From the NCBI GenBank assembly GCA_002310175.1, contig DBYG01000036.1, positions 1,316-19,484 on the forward strand: a DNA stretch of 18,169 nt, given 5' to 3'. This document shows, piece by piece, positions 6,028-14,049 of the stretch. Below the pieces are notes generated by a model that had not been told where the DNA came from, made no database searches, and saw only the letters and a program-made list of their open reading frames with translations. The position numbers were made by a program, and so were the translations under genes. How positions within the stretch are numbered: the stretch's first letter is position 1; each line of letters starts with the position of its first letter. This stretch comes from Bacteroidales bacterium UBA1192 (GTDB taxonomy: Bacteria > Bacteroidota > Bacteroidia > Bacteroidales > Bacteroidaceae).

Positions 6028-7866
6028 TTGAAGGGCAAAGAAGCATACGAGAAGCGGCTGAAACTGATTGTCCTTAACCTGCCCGAAAAACCGGGCTGCT
6101 ACCAATATCTGGACGAGCAGGGGACGGTCATATACGTTGGTAAGGCTAAAAACCTCAAGAGAAGGGTGTCATCATACTTCGTGAAAGAGAGCCAGACCGA
6201 CAAGACACGTATGCTGGTAAGCAAGATATCGGACCTCAAATATATAGTGGTGGAAACGGAATGGGATGCATTCCTGTTGGAGAACAACCTAATCAAGAGG
6301 TATAAACCCAGATACAACATTCTCCTGAAGGATGACAAGACTTATCCTTCCATCTGTATAACAAAAGAGGAGTTCCCAAGAGTATTCAAGACGAGAAAGA
6401 TTATACGAAACGGCTCGGAATACTGGGGGCCATACAGCCATGTAGGTACATTGAACGGACTAATAGAAATCATTCAGAACGCATATAAGGTAAGGACGTG
6501 CAGACTTCCACTTACGGAAAATTCCATTAAAAACGGAAAATTCAAGGAGTGTCTTGAGTATCACATAAAGAAGTGTCCTGCTCCATGTATCGGCAATATC
6601 AATTCAACGGATTACAACAGTCAGATCAGCGAGATAAGGGAAATACTGAAAGGAAAAAGCGGAGAACTGACAAGAGCCATGCTCAAGAGGATGAAGGAAC
6701 TGGCATCCCAAATGAAATTCGAGGAGGCCCAATCAATTAAAGACAAATATGATACCATAATGGAGTTTCGCGAGAAAAGCCGGGTGGTGGACACCGGACT
6801 GGACAACGTGGACGTATATAATATTGACCAAGACGACGATGTGGTATTTGTCAATTATATGCATGTGGCAGACGGTTGCATAAATCAGGCTTTCACATTC
6901 GAATATAAAAGAAAGATGGACGAATCTCTCGGTGAAATGCTCATTATGGCTATCATTGAAATGAGAAACCGATACCACAGCACGGCAAAGGAAATCATAG
7001 TTCCTTTTAAACCTGACACAGACTATGCCGGAGCTGAATGGACTGTCCCCCAAAAGGGAGAAAAGAAAAAACTGCTGGACCTGTCCGCACTGAACGTTAA
7101 ACAATATCGTGCAGACAGACTCAAGAGAAGCGAAAAGCTCAATCCGGAGCAGAAACACCTGCGGCTCATGAAAGAACTGGGGAACCTGTTGGGTATGGAT
7201 AGAACCCCCATAAGGATAGAGTGCTTTGATAATTCCCATATCTCCGGAACCGATGCTGTGGCGGCATGTGTGGTCTATGAAAACGGAAAACCGGACAGAA
7301 AGAATTACAGACTCTACAATATAAAAAGCGGAGCGGGGGGAGATGACTACGGATCCATGCATGAAGTGTTGTCAAGACGATGGACAAGAACATTGGCGGA
7401 GGGTAATCCGTTACCTGATCTCGTAATAGTGGATGGAGGAAAAGGACAGATGTCTGTGGCAAAGGAAGTAGCTGATAATCTGAATATTGACATAAACATA
7501 GCCGGACTTGTAAAGAACTCAAGACACCGGACTGAAGGCCTGTTATCCGGATTTCCGCAGGCTGAAGTAGGAGTAAAGGCTGACAGTGAACTGTTCAGAC
7601 TGTTGGAACAGATGCAGGAGGAAGTACACAGGGTTGCCATCTCATTCCACAAAAAGAAAAGGAGTCAACGGCAGACTCATTCCGAACTGACGGAAATAAA
7701 TGGAATAGGAGAAAAAACGGCAACAACACTCATCAGGAAGTTCAAGAGCGTCAAAAGGATAGCCGGAGCGGATCTGAATGAACTTATAAGCGTTATTGGA
7801 GAATCAAAAGCTAAAACGGTATTCAATTGGTTCAGAGATGAAAGCAGTAGTTCAGAGAGTAACTGA
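6028..7866 (+). CDS. uvrC: Excinuclease ABC subunit C (UvrC)
   Basis: 612 residues, full length. UvrC makes both incisions around a lesion recognised by UvrA/UvrB in nucleotide excision repair. Domains in order: GIY-YIG nuclease (23-100, with KPGCYQY and VIYVGKAKNLKRR); a cysteine set C158, C175, C183, C187 fitting the UvrC iron-sulfur cluster; a UVR domain that binds UvrB (about 211-246); an RNase H-like nuclease (about 395-545) with D401 in ECFDNSHISG, D469 in VIVDGGKGQ and H534; and a helix-hairpin-helix pair (about 553-602, INGIGEKTA and VIGESKAKT). The start is a TTG at 6028, one base after the apt stop, with GAAGGA at 6012-6017 as ribosome binding site. No in-frame ATG lies nearby, and the TTG gives the expected N-terminus. 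The last 29 nt overlap dtd. Confidence 0.96.
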   Translation: MKGKEAYEKRLKLIVLNLPEKPGCYQYLDEQGTVIYVGKAKNLKRRVSSYFVKESQTDKTRMLVSKISDLKYIVVETEWDAFLLENNLIKRYKPRYNILLKDDKTYPSICITKEEFPRVFKTRKIIRNGSEYWGPYSHVGTLNGLIEIIQNAYKVRTCRLPLTENSIKNGKFKECLEYHIKKCPAPCIGNINSTDYNSQISEIREILKGKSGELTRAMLKRMKELASQMKFEEAQSIKDKYDTIMEFREKSRVVDTGLDNVDVYNIDQDDDVVFVNYMHVADGCINQAFTFEYKRKMDESLGEMLIMAIIEMRNRYHSTAKEIIVPFKPDTDYAGAEWTVPQKGEKKKLLDLSALNVKQYRADRLKRSEKLNPEQKHLRLMKELGNLLGMDRTPIRIECFDNSHISGTDAVAACVVYENGKPDRKNYRLYNIKSGAGGDDYGSMHEVLSRRWTRTLAEGNPLPDLVIVDGGKGQMSVAKEVADNLNIDINIAGLVKNSRHRTEGLLSGFPQAEVGVKADSELFRLLEQMQEEVHRVAISFHKKKRSQRQTHSELTEINGIGEKTATTLIRKFKSVKRIAGADLNELISVIGESKAKTVFNWFRDESSSSESN

Positions 7867-8290
7867 AGCCAGCGTTACTGTAAATGGAAAAGTAACAGGA
7901 GCCATTGGTAACGGATTGCTCATCCTGTTGGGAATAGAGGATTCGGACTCACAAGAGGATATAGAATGGCTTTCAAAGAAGATTGTCCAGATGAGGATAT
8001 TCAACGATGAAATGGGGGTAATGAACCTCTCGGCTGTTGAGACTGGAGGAGAATTCCTGGTTGTAAGCCAATTCACCCTTATGGCCAGTACAAAGAAAGG
8101 AAACAGACCCTCATACATCAGGGCATCAAAAAGGAATTATGCGGAACCCATGTATGAACGGTTCTGTACCGCCATAGAAAATGAAACCGGACAAAAGGTC
8201 CGGAAAGGTATATTCGGAGCCGACATGAAGGTAAGGCTTCTGAACGACGGTCCCGTTACAATCATAATAGACACTAAAAACAAGGAATAG
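7838..8290 (+). CDS. dtd: D-aminoacyl-tRNA deacylase
   Basis: 150 residues, the family norm. Dtd hydrolyses D-amino acids (and glycine on tRNA-Ala) from mischarged tRNAs, a chiral proofreading step in the cytoplasm. Key motifs: the start MKAVVQRVTEASVTVNG; the active-site SQFTL (77-81); and the cross-subunit NDGPVT (136-141) with the glycine-proline pair that rejects L-amino acids. I use the ATG at 7838, which gives the standard N-terminus; a start 14 codons earlier would add residues foreign to the family. The start lies 29 nt inside the end of uvrC in another frame, and deoC begins 2 nt after the stop, so the three are probably translationally coupled. Confidence 0.96.
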   Translation: MKAVVQRVTEASVTVNGKVTGAIGNGLLILLGIEDSDSQEDIEWLSKKIVQMRIFNDEMGVMNLSAVETGGEFLVVSQFTLMASTKKGNRPSYIRASKRNYAEPMYERFCTAIENETGQKVRKGIFGADMKVRLLNDGPVTIIIDTKNKE

Positions 8291-8292
8291 AT

Positions 8293-9183
8293 ATGGAGCC
8301 ACAAACAGACCGTTACAACGAAGTGTTTTCAAAGTATCCGGAAAAGCTCAATTCTGAATGGGTGAAATCCACGGTAAAAACGGCAGAAAACAAATCAAAC
8401 CCTAAGCAGGACAGAGAAACTCTGATCAGACTGTTCAACTGTATAGACCTAACTTCACTGAAGACTACCGACAATGAGGATACAATCCTTTCACTCGTTG
8501 AAAAGGTCAATTCTTTTGAAGAGAAATATCCGGACCTTAAGCCCGTGGCCTCGATTTGCGTATATCCATGCTATGCAAGGATAGTAAGCCGGTCACTTGA
8601 AGTTGAAGAGGTTAAGACATGCTGTGTGGCAGGAGGATTCCCATCGGCACAGACATTCCCCGAAGTGAAGATAGCAGAGACATCGCTCGCAATACATGAC
8701 GGAGCTGAGGAGATAGATATAGTCCAGAATCCTGGACATATACTGAACGGCGATTATGAAACTCTGGCCCAGGAAACTGATGAACTTAAGGCCGTTTGCG
8801 GAGATAAGACACTTAAAGTCATAATTGAGACAAGTGCACTCGGCAATTTGGAGAATGTCAGGAAAGCCAGTCTGACAGCATTATACTCCGGAGCGGATTT
8901 CATCAAGACATCAACTGGTAAAGACGGTCACACAGCAGATCCTGAATCATTTTGCGTAATGTGCAGAACTATCAGGGAATATGCCGATGAAACCGGAAGA
9001 ATTGCAGGTATTAAGGCGGCAGGAGGAATAAACAGTGTGAAGGAAGCACTCATTTATTGGAACATCGTAGGAGAGGTTCTTGGAAAGGAATGGCAAAACA
9101 GTTCCCGCTTCCGCATAGGAACAAGCAGACTCGCCAACCTGATTTTGTCAGAAATAACCGGGAAGGAATGTTCTCACTTCTGA
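8293..9183 (+). CDS. deoC: Deoxyribose-phosphate aldolase
   Basis: 296 residues, fitting the longer Bacteroidales form of this class I aldolase. It cleaves 2-deoxyribose 5-phosphate to acetaldehyde and glyceraldehyde 3-phosphate in deoxynucleoside catabolism. Catalytic residues are visible: the Schiff-base lysine K205 in DFIKTSTGK, the assisting lysine K241 in GIKAAGGI, and D142 in EEIDIV. The barrel also shows VASICVYPCYA and CVAGGFPSAQTFPEVK. It starts 2 nt after dtd, with AAGGA overlapping the dtd end as ribosome binding site. Its last 10 nt overlap the convergent polyprenyl synthase gene. It is the final gene of the mnmG operon; no clear terminator is seen around 9150-9260. Confidence 0.96.
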   Translation: MEPQTDRYNEVFSKYPEKLNSEWVKSTVKTAENKSNPKQDRETLIRLFNCIDLTSLKTTDNEDTILSLVEKVNSFEEKYPDLKPVASICVYPCYARIVSRSLEVEEVKTCCVAGGFPSAQTFPEVKIAETSLAIHDGAEEIDIVQNPGHILNGDYETLAQETDELKAVCGDKTLKVIIETSALGNLENVRKASLTALYSGADFIKTSTGKDGHTADPESFCVMCRTIREYADETGRIAGIKAAGGINSVKEALIYWNIVGEVLGKEWQNSSRFRIGTSRLANLILSEITGKECSHF

Positions 9184-10151
9184 CGATGAGTGATGAATTC
9201 CAGATAATCGCTGAAACAGACTTTCCAGTCACCGGGAACAGATGACGGAACAAATGACATGGCTTCCTCCCTCAATTCTTCCATCCTGGATTCGGAATAA
9301 CTTATTCCTCCGTTGAAAACGGTATAATCGGATACTTTCCTAATCTGTTCAGGAGTTGCTGAAAGGGAACGGATATCCTTTATGGTATCTGTCCAATCTG
9401 AATCACTGTTATTCAGGGCATGGATTGAGGGCAATGTGAATTTGCCTTCGCGAAGGTCATTGCCGGCTGGTTTACCGGTAACAGCACCATCCTGGTAATC
9501 AAGGATGTCATCCATTACCTGAAAACACAATCCCGCCAGATGACCGAATTTCCTGAAAAGCAAGACATCCTCATCAGAAGCACCGCTGAGAAATGCGGAT
9601 AGTTCAGCTGCTGTTTCAAAAAGATTAGCTGTCTTCCTTGAAATTATGTCAAAATAGAGTTCCTCGGACAAAACAGGACTGCTAAGTGCATTCAGTTGTA
9701 TGATTTCACCTTCAGACAGACCTTCTATAAGACGTGAGAGACACTCTATTGACCTTAGGTTATCTGTAAGGGATATTTCCTGCAGAGAACGGGATACCAC
9801 AAAATCGCCCAACAGTACAGCAATCTTGTTTCCGAACAGGGAATTTGCCGATGGATTGCCCCTTCTGGAGTCACTCTCATCCACCACGTCATCATGGATA
9901 AGACTGCCCTGATGTAAAAGTTCAACAGCTGATGAAAGATGATATACCTCATCCGGAACCAAACCATAGCATTTTGAAATAAGAAGGATAAGGATGGGCC
10001 TTATCATCTTACCTCTTGAATCAATGAGATGAGCCAGTAGATTATTGACAACTTTGTTCTCACAGGTAAAAAGGGAAGTATAGTGCTTATCAAATCTCAT
10101 ATACTCCTCCTTTATTGGAGAAACAAGTGATTGTAACGTAATCAGAGACAT
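9174..10151 (-). CDS. Long-chain polyprenyl diphosphate synthase
   Basis: 325 residues from the ATG at 10149-10151, which has AAAGGA 6 nt upstream; an in-frame TTG 8 codons earlier is less likely. This is an all-alpha trans-prenyltransferase that adds isopentenyl diphosphate units to an allylic primer, probably to build the side chain of menaquinone. The first aspartate-rich motif is SLIHDDVVDESDSRRG (D87, D88, D91) and the second is QVMDDILDYQ (D214, D215, D218); GKMIRPILILLIS (about 47-59) is the substrate-binding region. Small residues (GS at 82-83) before the first DDxxD fit a long product rather than farnesyl diphosphate, but chain length is an inference. It is convergent with deoC (10-nt overlap) and divergent from polA. 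The symbol ispB would fit the octaprenyl type, but I leave it blank. Confidence 0.9.
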   Translation of the reverse strand: MSLITLQSLVSPIKEEYMRFDKHYTSLFTCENKVVNNLLAHLIDSRGKMIRPILILLISKCYGLVPDEVYHLSSAVELLHQGSLIHDDVVDESDSRRGNPSANSLFGNKIAVLLGDFVVSRSLQEISLTDNLRSIECLSRLIEGLSEGEIIQLNALSSPVLSEELYFDIISRKTANLFETAAELSAFLSGASDEDVLLFRKFGHLAGLCFQVMDDILDYQDGAVTGKPAGNDLREGKFTLPSIHALNNSDSDWTDTIKDIRSLSATPEQIRKVSDYTVFNGGISYSESRMEELREEAMSFVPSSVPGDWKVCFSDYLEFITHRQK

Positions 10152-10172
10152 AGCATATCCTTTATTACACCA

Positions 10173-10180
10173 CAAAATTA
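10173..10180 (-). promoter_or_regulatory. -7 element of the polyprenyl synthase gene
   Basis: TAATTTTG on the minus strand is a perfect TAnnTTTG match, 21 nt before the ATG, implying a leader of about 15 nt. No TTTG is seen at the expected -33 position. Confidence 0.5.
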
Positions 10181-10213
10181 TAAATTATCAGTCAATAATA
10201 ATTACTAAATTAG

Positions 10214-10221
10214 TACTTTTA
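10214..10221 (+). promoter_or_regulatory. Possible -7 element of polA
   Basis: TACTTTTA matches TAnnTTTG at 7 of 8 positions, 25 nt before the polA ATG. The flanking region (10152-10246) is very AT-rich and no -33 TTTG is visible. A good ribosome binding site, TAAGGAG, follows at 10237-10243. Confidence 0.35.
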
Positions 10222-10246
10222 CATTCTGCTACCTAATAAGGAGAAA

Positions 10247-13042
10247 ATGGAAAAATTATTCTTGATTGATGCTTATGCCCTGATTTACAGGGCTTACTAT
10301 GCCTTCATTCATTCACCCAGGATTAATTCCAAAGGCCTGAATACCTCAGCAATCCTGGGATTTACAAATACTTTGGAGGATATACTTCTCAAGGAACAAC
10401 CCACACATATCGGAGTTGCCTTTGATCCTGAAGGAGGCACTTTCAGGCATGAGTTATATAAGGAATACAAGGCACAGAGGGAAGAGACCCCTGAGGTTAT
10501 CAGGGAATCTGTCCCCATCATAAAATCAATCCTGAACGCATATAGGATACCCATTCTTGAGGTACCGGGATTTGAAGCTGATGACGTGATTGGCACATTG
10601 GCAAAAAAAGCCGATGAAACGGGAATCAAAACCTATATGATGACTCCCGATAAGGACTACTGTCAGCTTGTGACTGAAAACACCCTCTTGTATAGGCCCA
10701 AATACGGAAACAATGGGTATGATATAATGGGTCCGGAACAAGTCATGCAAAAATACGGACTCAACTCAACTGGACAAATAATAGATATGCTCGGACTTAT
10801 GGGTGACAGTTCCGACAATATTCCGGGATGTCCCGGAGTAGGTGAAAAAACTGCTATCAGGCTGCTTTCGGAATTCGGATCAATTGACGGACTGCTGGCC
10901 AACACTGAAAAACTGAAAGGCTCCCTGAAAGAGAAGATAGAGAATAACAGGGAACAGATTATATTCAGCCGACTGCTCGCCACCATCAGGACCGATGTCC
11001 CTATTGACTTGGATTTGGAATCTCTTAAGAGAGTAGAACCGGATGATTCCAAACTCTACAACCTCTTTGAAGAATTAGAGTTCAGGTCACTGCTCTCCAG
11101 ATTCAGATACAAGCCTGATTACGCTGCAATAGCCGGCGAAACCACACAGGAAACAAAAAAGGACGGTTTTCACGGTGATTTCTTTGAAATATTTCAGCCA
11201 GAGATACAGGAAGGTTTCAAAAATTCAATTCTCAAGGACTTAAAATCAGTACAACACAACTATTATCTTATTGATAATGAGGAAAAAGCTAAGGCTTTAG
11301 CCACTCAAATTAATGATAAGGATTCTATATGTTTTGACACTGAAACTACCGGTACTGATCCCATAACGGCTGATATAGTAGGCATGAGTTTCAGTATAGA
11401 GCCTCATGAAGCGTGGTATGTGGCTGTTCCTAAGGATGCGGACCAACGACGGAGAATAATGGATATTTTCAAACCCATATTCGAAAATCCAAAAAGTCTT
11501 AAGATAGGTCAGAATATAAAATATGATATTCTCGTCCTTTCAAACTGCGGAATTCAGGTAAAAGGTGAGCTGTTTGATACAATGGTGGCTCATTACATCC
11601 TTCAACCCGAACTTCATCATGGAATGGATTATCTGGCTGAGGTATATCTCAATTACAAAACAATACACATAGAGGAACTGATAGGACCAAAAGGAAAAAA
11701 TCAGAAAAACATGTCACAACTGAATCCTCAACAGATATATGAATATGCCTGTGAGGATGCCGATATTACCTTACAACTGAAAGAGATTCTGGAAAAAGAA
11801 CTGGAAAAAGACGGGACTATCCCTCTTTTCAAAGATATTGAGATGCCTCTTGTAAACGTCCTTGCATATATGGAGAGGAACGGCGTCAGGATTGACCTTG
11901 AATCACTGAAAGAGACATCACACTTGTTCACCGAAAGGATGAGATCCATAGAACAGGATATATTCACACAAACGGGGTACAGTTTCAACATTCTTTCACC
12001 AAAGCAGGTTGGTGAGGTCCTTTTTGAAAGACTGAAAGTCATGGACAAACCCAAGAAAACAAAAACGGGACAGTATGTCACATCGGAAGATATTCTGGAA
12101 TCACTTAAGACCAAACATCCTGTCGTGGAACTGATTCTGCAATACAGAGGACTTAAAAAACTTCTTGGCACATACGTAGACGCACTGCCGCTACTAGTTA
12201 ACCCCAAGACCGGCAAGATACATACATCATACAACCAGACAGTAACTGCAACCGGAAGACTCAGCTCAAGTAACCCTAACCTTCAAAACATTCCTGTCCG
12301 TGATGAAGATGGCAAGGAGGTCCGCAAAGCATTCATCCCGGAAACAGGATGCACATTTTTCTCAGCAGACTACTCTCAGATAGAATTGAGGATAATGGCA
12401 CATCTTAGTGAAGACCTAAATATGATAGAGGATTTCAAACTTGGTCATGACATACATCTTGCTACAGCTGCAAAAATATTCCATAAAAAACTGGATGAGG
12501 TAACAAAAACTGAAAGGAGCAGAGCTAAAACCGCTAACTTCGGTATTATCTACGGCATATCGGCTTTCGGTTTGGCAGAACGTACAGGACTGTCCAGAAC
12601 AGAATCAAAGGAACTTATAGAAAACTATTTCAATACGTATCCTCAAATAAAGGCCTATATGAATCATTCCATTCAGAAAGCTAAGGAAAAAGGTTTTATA
12701 GAGACCATTCTGAAAAGGAAAAGATATCTGCCTGATATTAATTCCCATAATGCTACGGTCAGGGGATTTGCTGAAAGGAATGCCATTAACGCACCTATTC
12801 AGGGAAGCGCCGCCGACATAATTAAAATTGCTATGATACGTATTTACAATAGGTTCATTAATGAAAATATAAAATCAACCATGATCCTGCAGGTGCATGA
12901 TGAACTTAATTTTAATGTAGTTCCTGGTGAAGAGGAAATAGTCGAGAAAATTGTTATGGATGAAATGCAGAACGCATGGCAGATGAATGTTCCTCTTATA
13001 GCTGACTGCGGATGGGGTAAGAACTGGCTTGAAGCACATTGA
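10247..13042 (+). CDS. polA: DNA polymerase I
   Basis: 931 residues, full length. It fills gaps after primer removal and excision repair. The 5'-nuclease domain (about 1-290) shows FLIDAYALIYRAYYAF, GFEADDVIGTLA, TPDKDYCQLV and GLMGDSSDNIPGCPGVGEKTA. The 3'-5' proofreading domain (about 320-520) keeps its metal ligands, with D364 and E366 in FDTETTGTD, and looks active. The polymerase domain (about 530-931) has motif A, SADYSQIELRIMAHLSED, with D708; motif B, RAKTANFGIIYGISAFGLAE; and motif C, QVHDELNF, with D885. TATGRLSSSNPNLQNIP is the usual primer-template contact. TAAGGAG is 3 nt before the ATG. The gene is divergent from the polyprenyl synthase and ends 2 nt from the convergent methyltransferase gene, its last codons forming half of a stem-loop. 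Confidence 0.98.
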   Translation: MEKLFLIDAYALIYRAYYAFIHSPRINSKGLNTSAILGFTNTLEDILLKEQPTHIGVAFDPEGGTFRHELYKEYKAQREETPEVIRESVPIIKSILNAYRIPILEVPGFEADDVIGTLAKKADETGIKTYMMTPDKDYCQLVTENTLLYRPKYGNNGYDIMGPEQVMQKYGLNSTGQIIDMLGLMGDSSDNIPGCPGVGEKTAIRLLSEFGSIDGLLANTEKLKGSLKEKIENNREQIIFSRLLATIRTDVPIDLDLESLKRVEPDDSKLYNLFEELEFRSLLSRFRYKPDYAAIAGETTQETKKDGFHGDFFEIFQPEIQEGFKNSILKDLKSVQHNYYLIDNEEKAKALATQINDKDSICFDTETTGTDPITADIVGMSFSIEPHEAWYVAVPKDADQRRRIMDIFKPIFENPKSLKIGQNIKYDILVLSNCGIQVKGELFDTMVAHYILQPELHHGMDYLAEVYLNYKTIHIEELIGPKGKNQKNMSQLNPQQIYEYACEDADITLQLKEILEKELEKDGTIPLFKDIEMPLVNVLAYMERNGVRIDLESLKETSHLFTERMRSIEQDIFTQTGYSFNILSPKQVGEVLFERLKVMDKPKKTKTGQYVTSEDILESLKTKHPVVELILQYRGLKKLLGTYVDALPLLVNPKTGKIHTSYNQTVTATGRLSSSNPNLQNIPVRDEDGKEVRKAFIPETGCTFFSADYSQIELRIMAHLSEDLNMIEDFKLGHDIHLATAAKIFHKKLDEVTKTERSRAKTANFGIIYGISAFGLAERTGLSRTESKELIENYFNTYPQIKAYMNHSIQKAKEKGFIETILKRKRYLPDINSHNATVRGFAERNAINAPIQGSAADIIKIAMIRIYNRFINENIKSTMILQVHDELNFNVVPGEEEIVEKIVMDEMQNAWQMNVPLIADCGWGKNWLEAH

Positions 13043-13053
13043 TATCAAGCCAG
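13024..13053. terminator. Shared stem-loop between convergent polA and the RNA methyltransferase gene
   Basis: Perfect 9-bp inverted repeat CTGGCTTGA (13024-13032) and TCAAGCCAG (13045-13053) with a 12-nt loop. The left arm codes the last residues of polA (WLE); the right arm holds the stop and last codons of the methyltransferase gene (LA-stop). After the stem comes TCTCTCCTTC on the plus strand and TTCTTACC on the minus strand, so T-runs are poor, but the position suits a bidirectional terminator or a barrier to 3' exonucleases. Confidence 0.5.
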
Positions 13054-13596
13054 TCTCTCCTTCATCTGACGCGCAATCTCCCAAATAACTATGCCGGCGG
13101 AAACTGAAACATTAAGCGAATGCTTGGTACCGTATTGAGGTATTTCCAATGATAAATGACACAAATCAACCACGTTCTGGTTAACTCCTTTGACCTCATT
13201 ACCCAAAACTATAGCATATCGTTTCTCACTATGTACCTTGAATTCATCCATTTTTATGCTTCCCTCCACCTGCTCAACAGCTATAACTGTATAACACTCA
13301 TCTATCAAATTTTTTACAGCATCAATACAATTTTTCTCATAGACCCATTCAACAGTGTTTTCTGCTCCAAGAGCCGTCTTATGTATTTCGACCGATGAAT
13401 TTTCAGGAGTTGCCGTTATGCCGCACAGTATTATTCTCTCTATCCTGAAAGAATCAGATGTCCTGAATATGGAACCTACATTATAAAGACTCCTCACATC
13501 ATCCAGAATAACTGTCAACGGCAGTTTATTGCTTGATCTGTACTGTTCAACACTCATCCTGCCTAATTCATCTATTTCAAGCTTTCTCATTTTCAT
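13045..13596 (-). CDS. SpoU/TrmH-family RNA 2'-O-methyltransferase
   Basis: 183 residues, a single-domain SPOUT methyltransferase that methylates a ribose 2'-OH using S-adenosylmethionine in a trefoil knot. The three SpoU motifs are clear: motif 1, LYNVGSIFRTSD (37-48), with its asparagine and arginine; motif 2, AIVLGNEVKGV (128-138); and motif 3, IPQYGTKHSLNVSVSAGIV (152-170). The target, tRNA (as for TrmH Gm18) or 23S rRNA, cannot be decided from sequence. Two starts are possible, MKMRKLEIDE at 13596 or the methionine two codons later; neither has a good Shine-Dalgarno sequence. The closest promoter match upstream is TATTTTTA on the minus strand (13614-13621), 7 of 8. It is convergent with polA and looks AT-rich. 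Confidence 0.9.
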   Translation of the reverse strand: MKMRKLEIDELGRMSVEQYRSSNKLPLTVILDDVRSLYNVGSIFRTSDSFRIERIILCGITATPENSSVEIHKTALGAENTVEWVYEKNCIDAVKNLIDECYTVIAVEQVEGSIKMDEFKVHSEKRYAIVLGNEVKGVNQNVVDLCHLSLEIPQYGTKHSLNVSVSAGIVIWEIARQMKERLA

Positions 13597-13781
13597 ATAT
13601 TTGATTTCATGTGTAAAAATAGTGCATTACAAACAATATGCTGTTTATAAAACATATTTTTCCTGTTCACAAAAATATGGCAAAAAGTGAAAATAAAATT
13701 TTGTTTTTCAAACTCTACATACTCTATTATTTTTTTCAGAAAAACCATTATTAAAAGAGTGAAACAAATTACAAAAACACA

Positions 13782-13976
13782 AACAGTTTATAAACAGATT
13801 ATTTCATGCATATATATTATTTTAAGTAACAAACAGTAGGAAACAGTAAACTTATTGTACTATTAATACATTATATTTCAATTATTTGAATTGTTTATAC
13901 TTTACTCATAAATAAATAATTGTGTTTATAAATAAATACAGGTATAATTCTTTTTTTTTTTCAACAGTTTTAACAG
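13782..13976 (+). repeat. Three pairs of AACAG direct repeats
   Basis: AACAG occurs in pairs at 13782/13793, 13832/13842 and 13963/13972, start-to-start offsets 11, 10 and 9 nt. Each pair is separated by a short A/T-rich spacer (TTTATA, TAGGA, TTTT). An offset close to one helical turn places both half-sites on the same face of DNA, as for a protein binding direct repeats. Function unknown; part of the pattern could come from low sequence complexity. Confidence 0.5.
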
Positions 13977-14017
13977 GACAATAAAATAATCAAAATAAGA
14001 AATTAAATAAAAACATA

Positions 14018-14032
14018 AGTATTCATAATACT
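14018..14032 (-). terminator. Possible terminator of the leuS-rdgB-porZ operon
   Basis: On the minus strand, 17 nt after the porZ stop, AGTATT-ATG-AATACT forms a 6-bp stem with a 3-nt loop, followed by the T-rich run TATGTTTTTATTTAATTT. The stem is AT-rich and weak. An overlapping 10-bp palindrome ACTCATGAGT (14030-14039) could extend or compete with it. Confidence 0.4.
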
Positions 14033-14049
14033 CATGAGTCACCTGATGC

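Larger units (their letters stand above)
13597..14049. other. 453-bp AT-rich region without genes
   Basis: No open reading frame of note and no tRNA-like fold. The sequence is extremely AT-rich, with an 11-nt T-run at 13951-13961. It holds three paired AACAG direct repeats, four GTTTATA motifs (near 13643, 13786, 13893 and 13924) and the short inverted repeat TTCAA-TTAT-TTGAA near 13880. GTTTATAAAC at 13786-13795 is palindromic. Both flanking genes are on the minus strand, so it separates the end of porZ from the start of the methyltransferase gene and must hold that gene's promoter. It is longer and more AT-rich than any other intergenic stretch in the window. No exact DnaA box (TTATCCACA) is present; TTATAAACA and TGTTTATAA differ from TTATnCACA by one base. 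Confidence 0.6.

Noticed and set aside
6733..7362. 209-codon open frame on the minus strand inside uvrC
   Set aside because: Antiparallel shadow of a well-conserved UvrC sequence; its translation shows no recognisable domain.
9150..9260. Terminator between deoC and the convergent polyprenyl synthase gene
   Set aside because: Only a 5-bp TCACT/AGTGA pairing was found, with no T-run on either strand.
11728..12234. 168-codon open frame on the minus strand inside polA
   Set aside because: Shadow of the polymerase domain; serine-rich composition typical of reverse reading and no start context.
13759..13766. GTGAAACA, one half of a parS, in the AT-rich intergenic region
   Set aside because: The other half and the CACGTG centre are missing; an 8-bp match is expected by chance.
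13597..14049. CRISPR array or tRNA genes in the AT-rich gap
   Set aside because: Repeats are only 5-9 nt with irregular spacing, and no cloverleaf or CCA-proximal pattern is seen.
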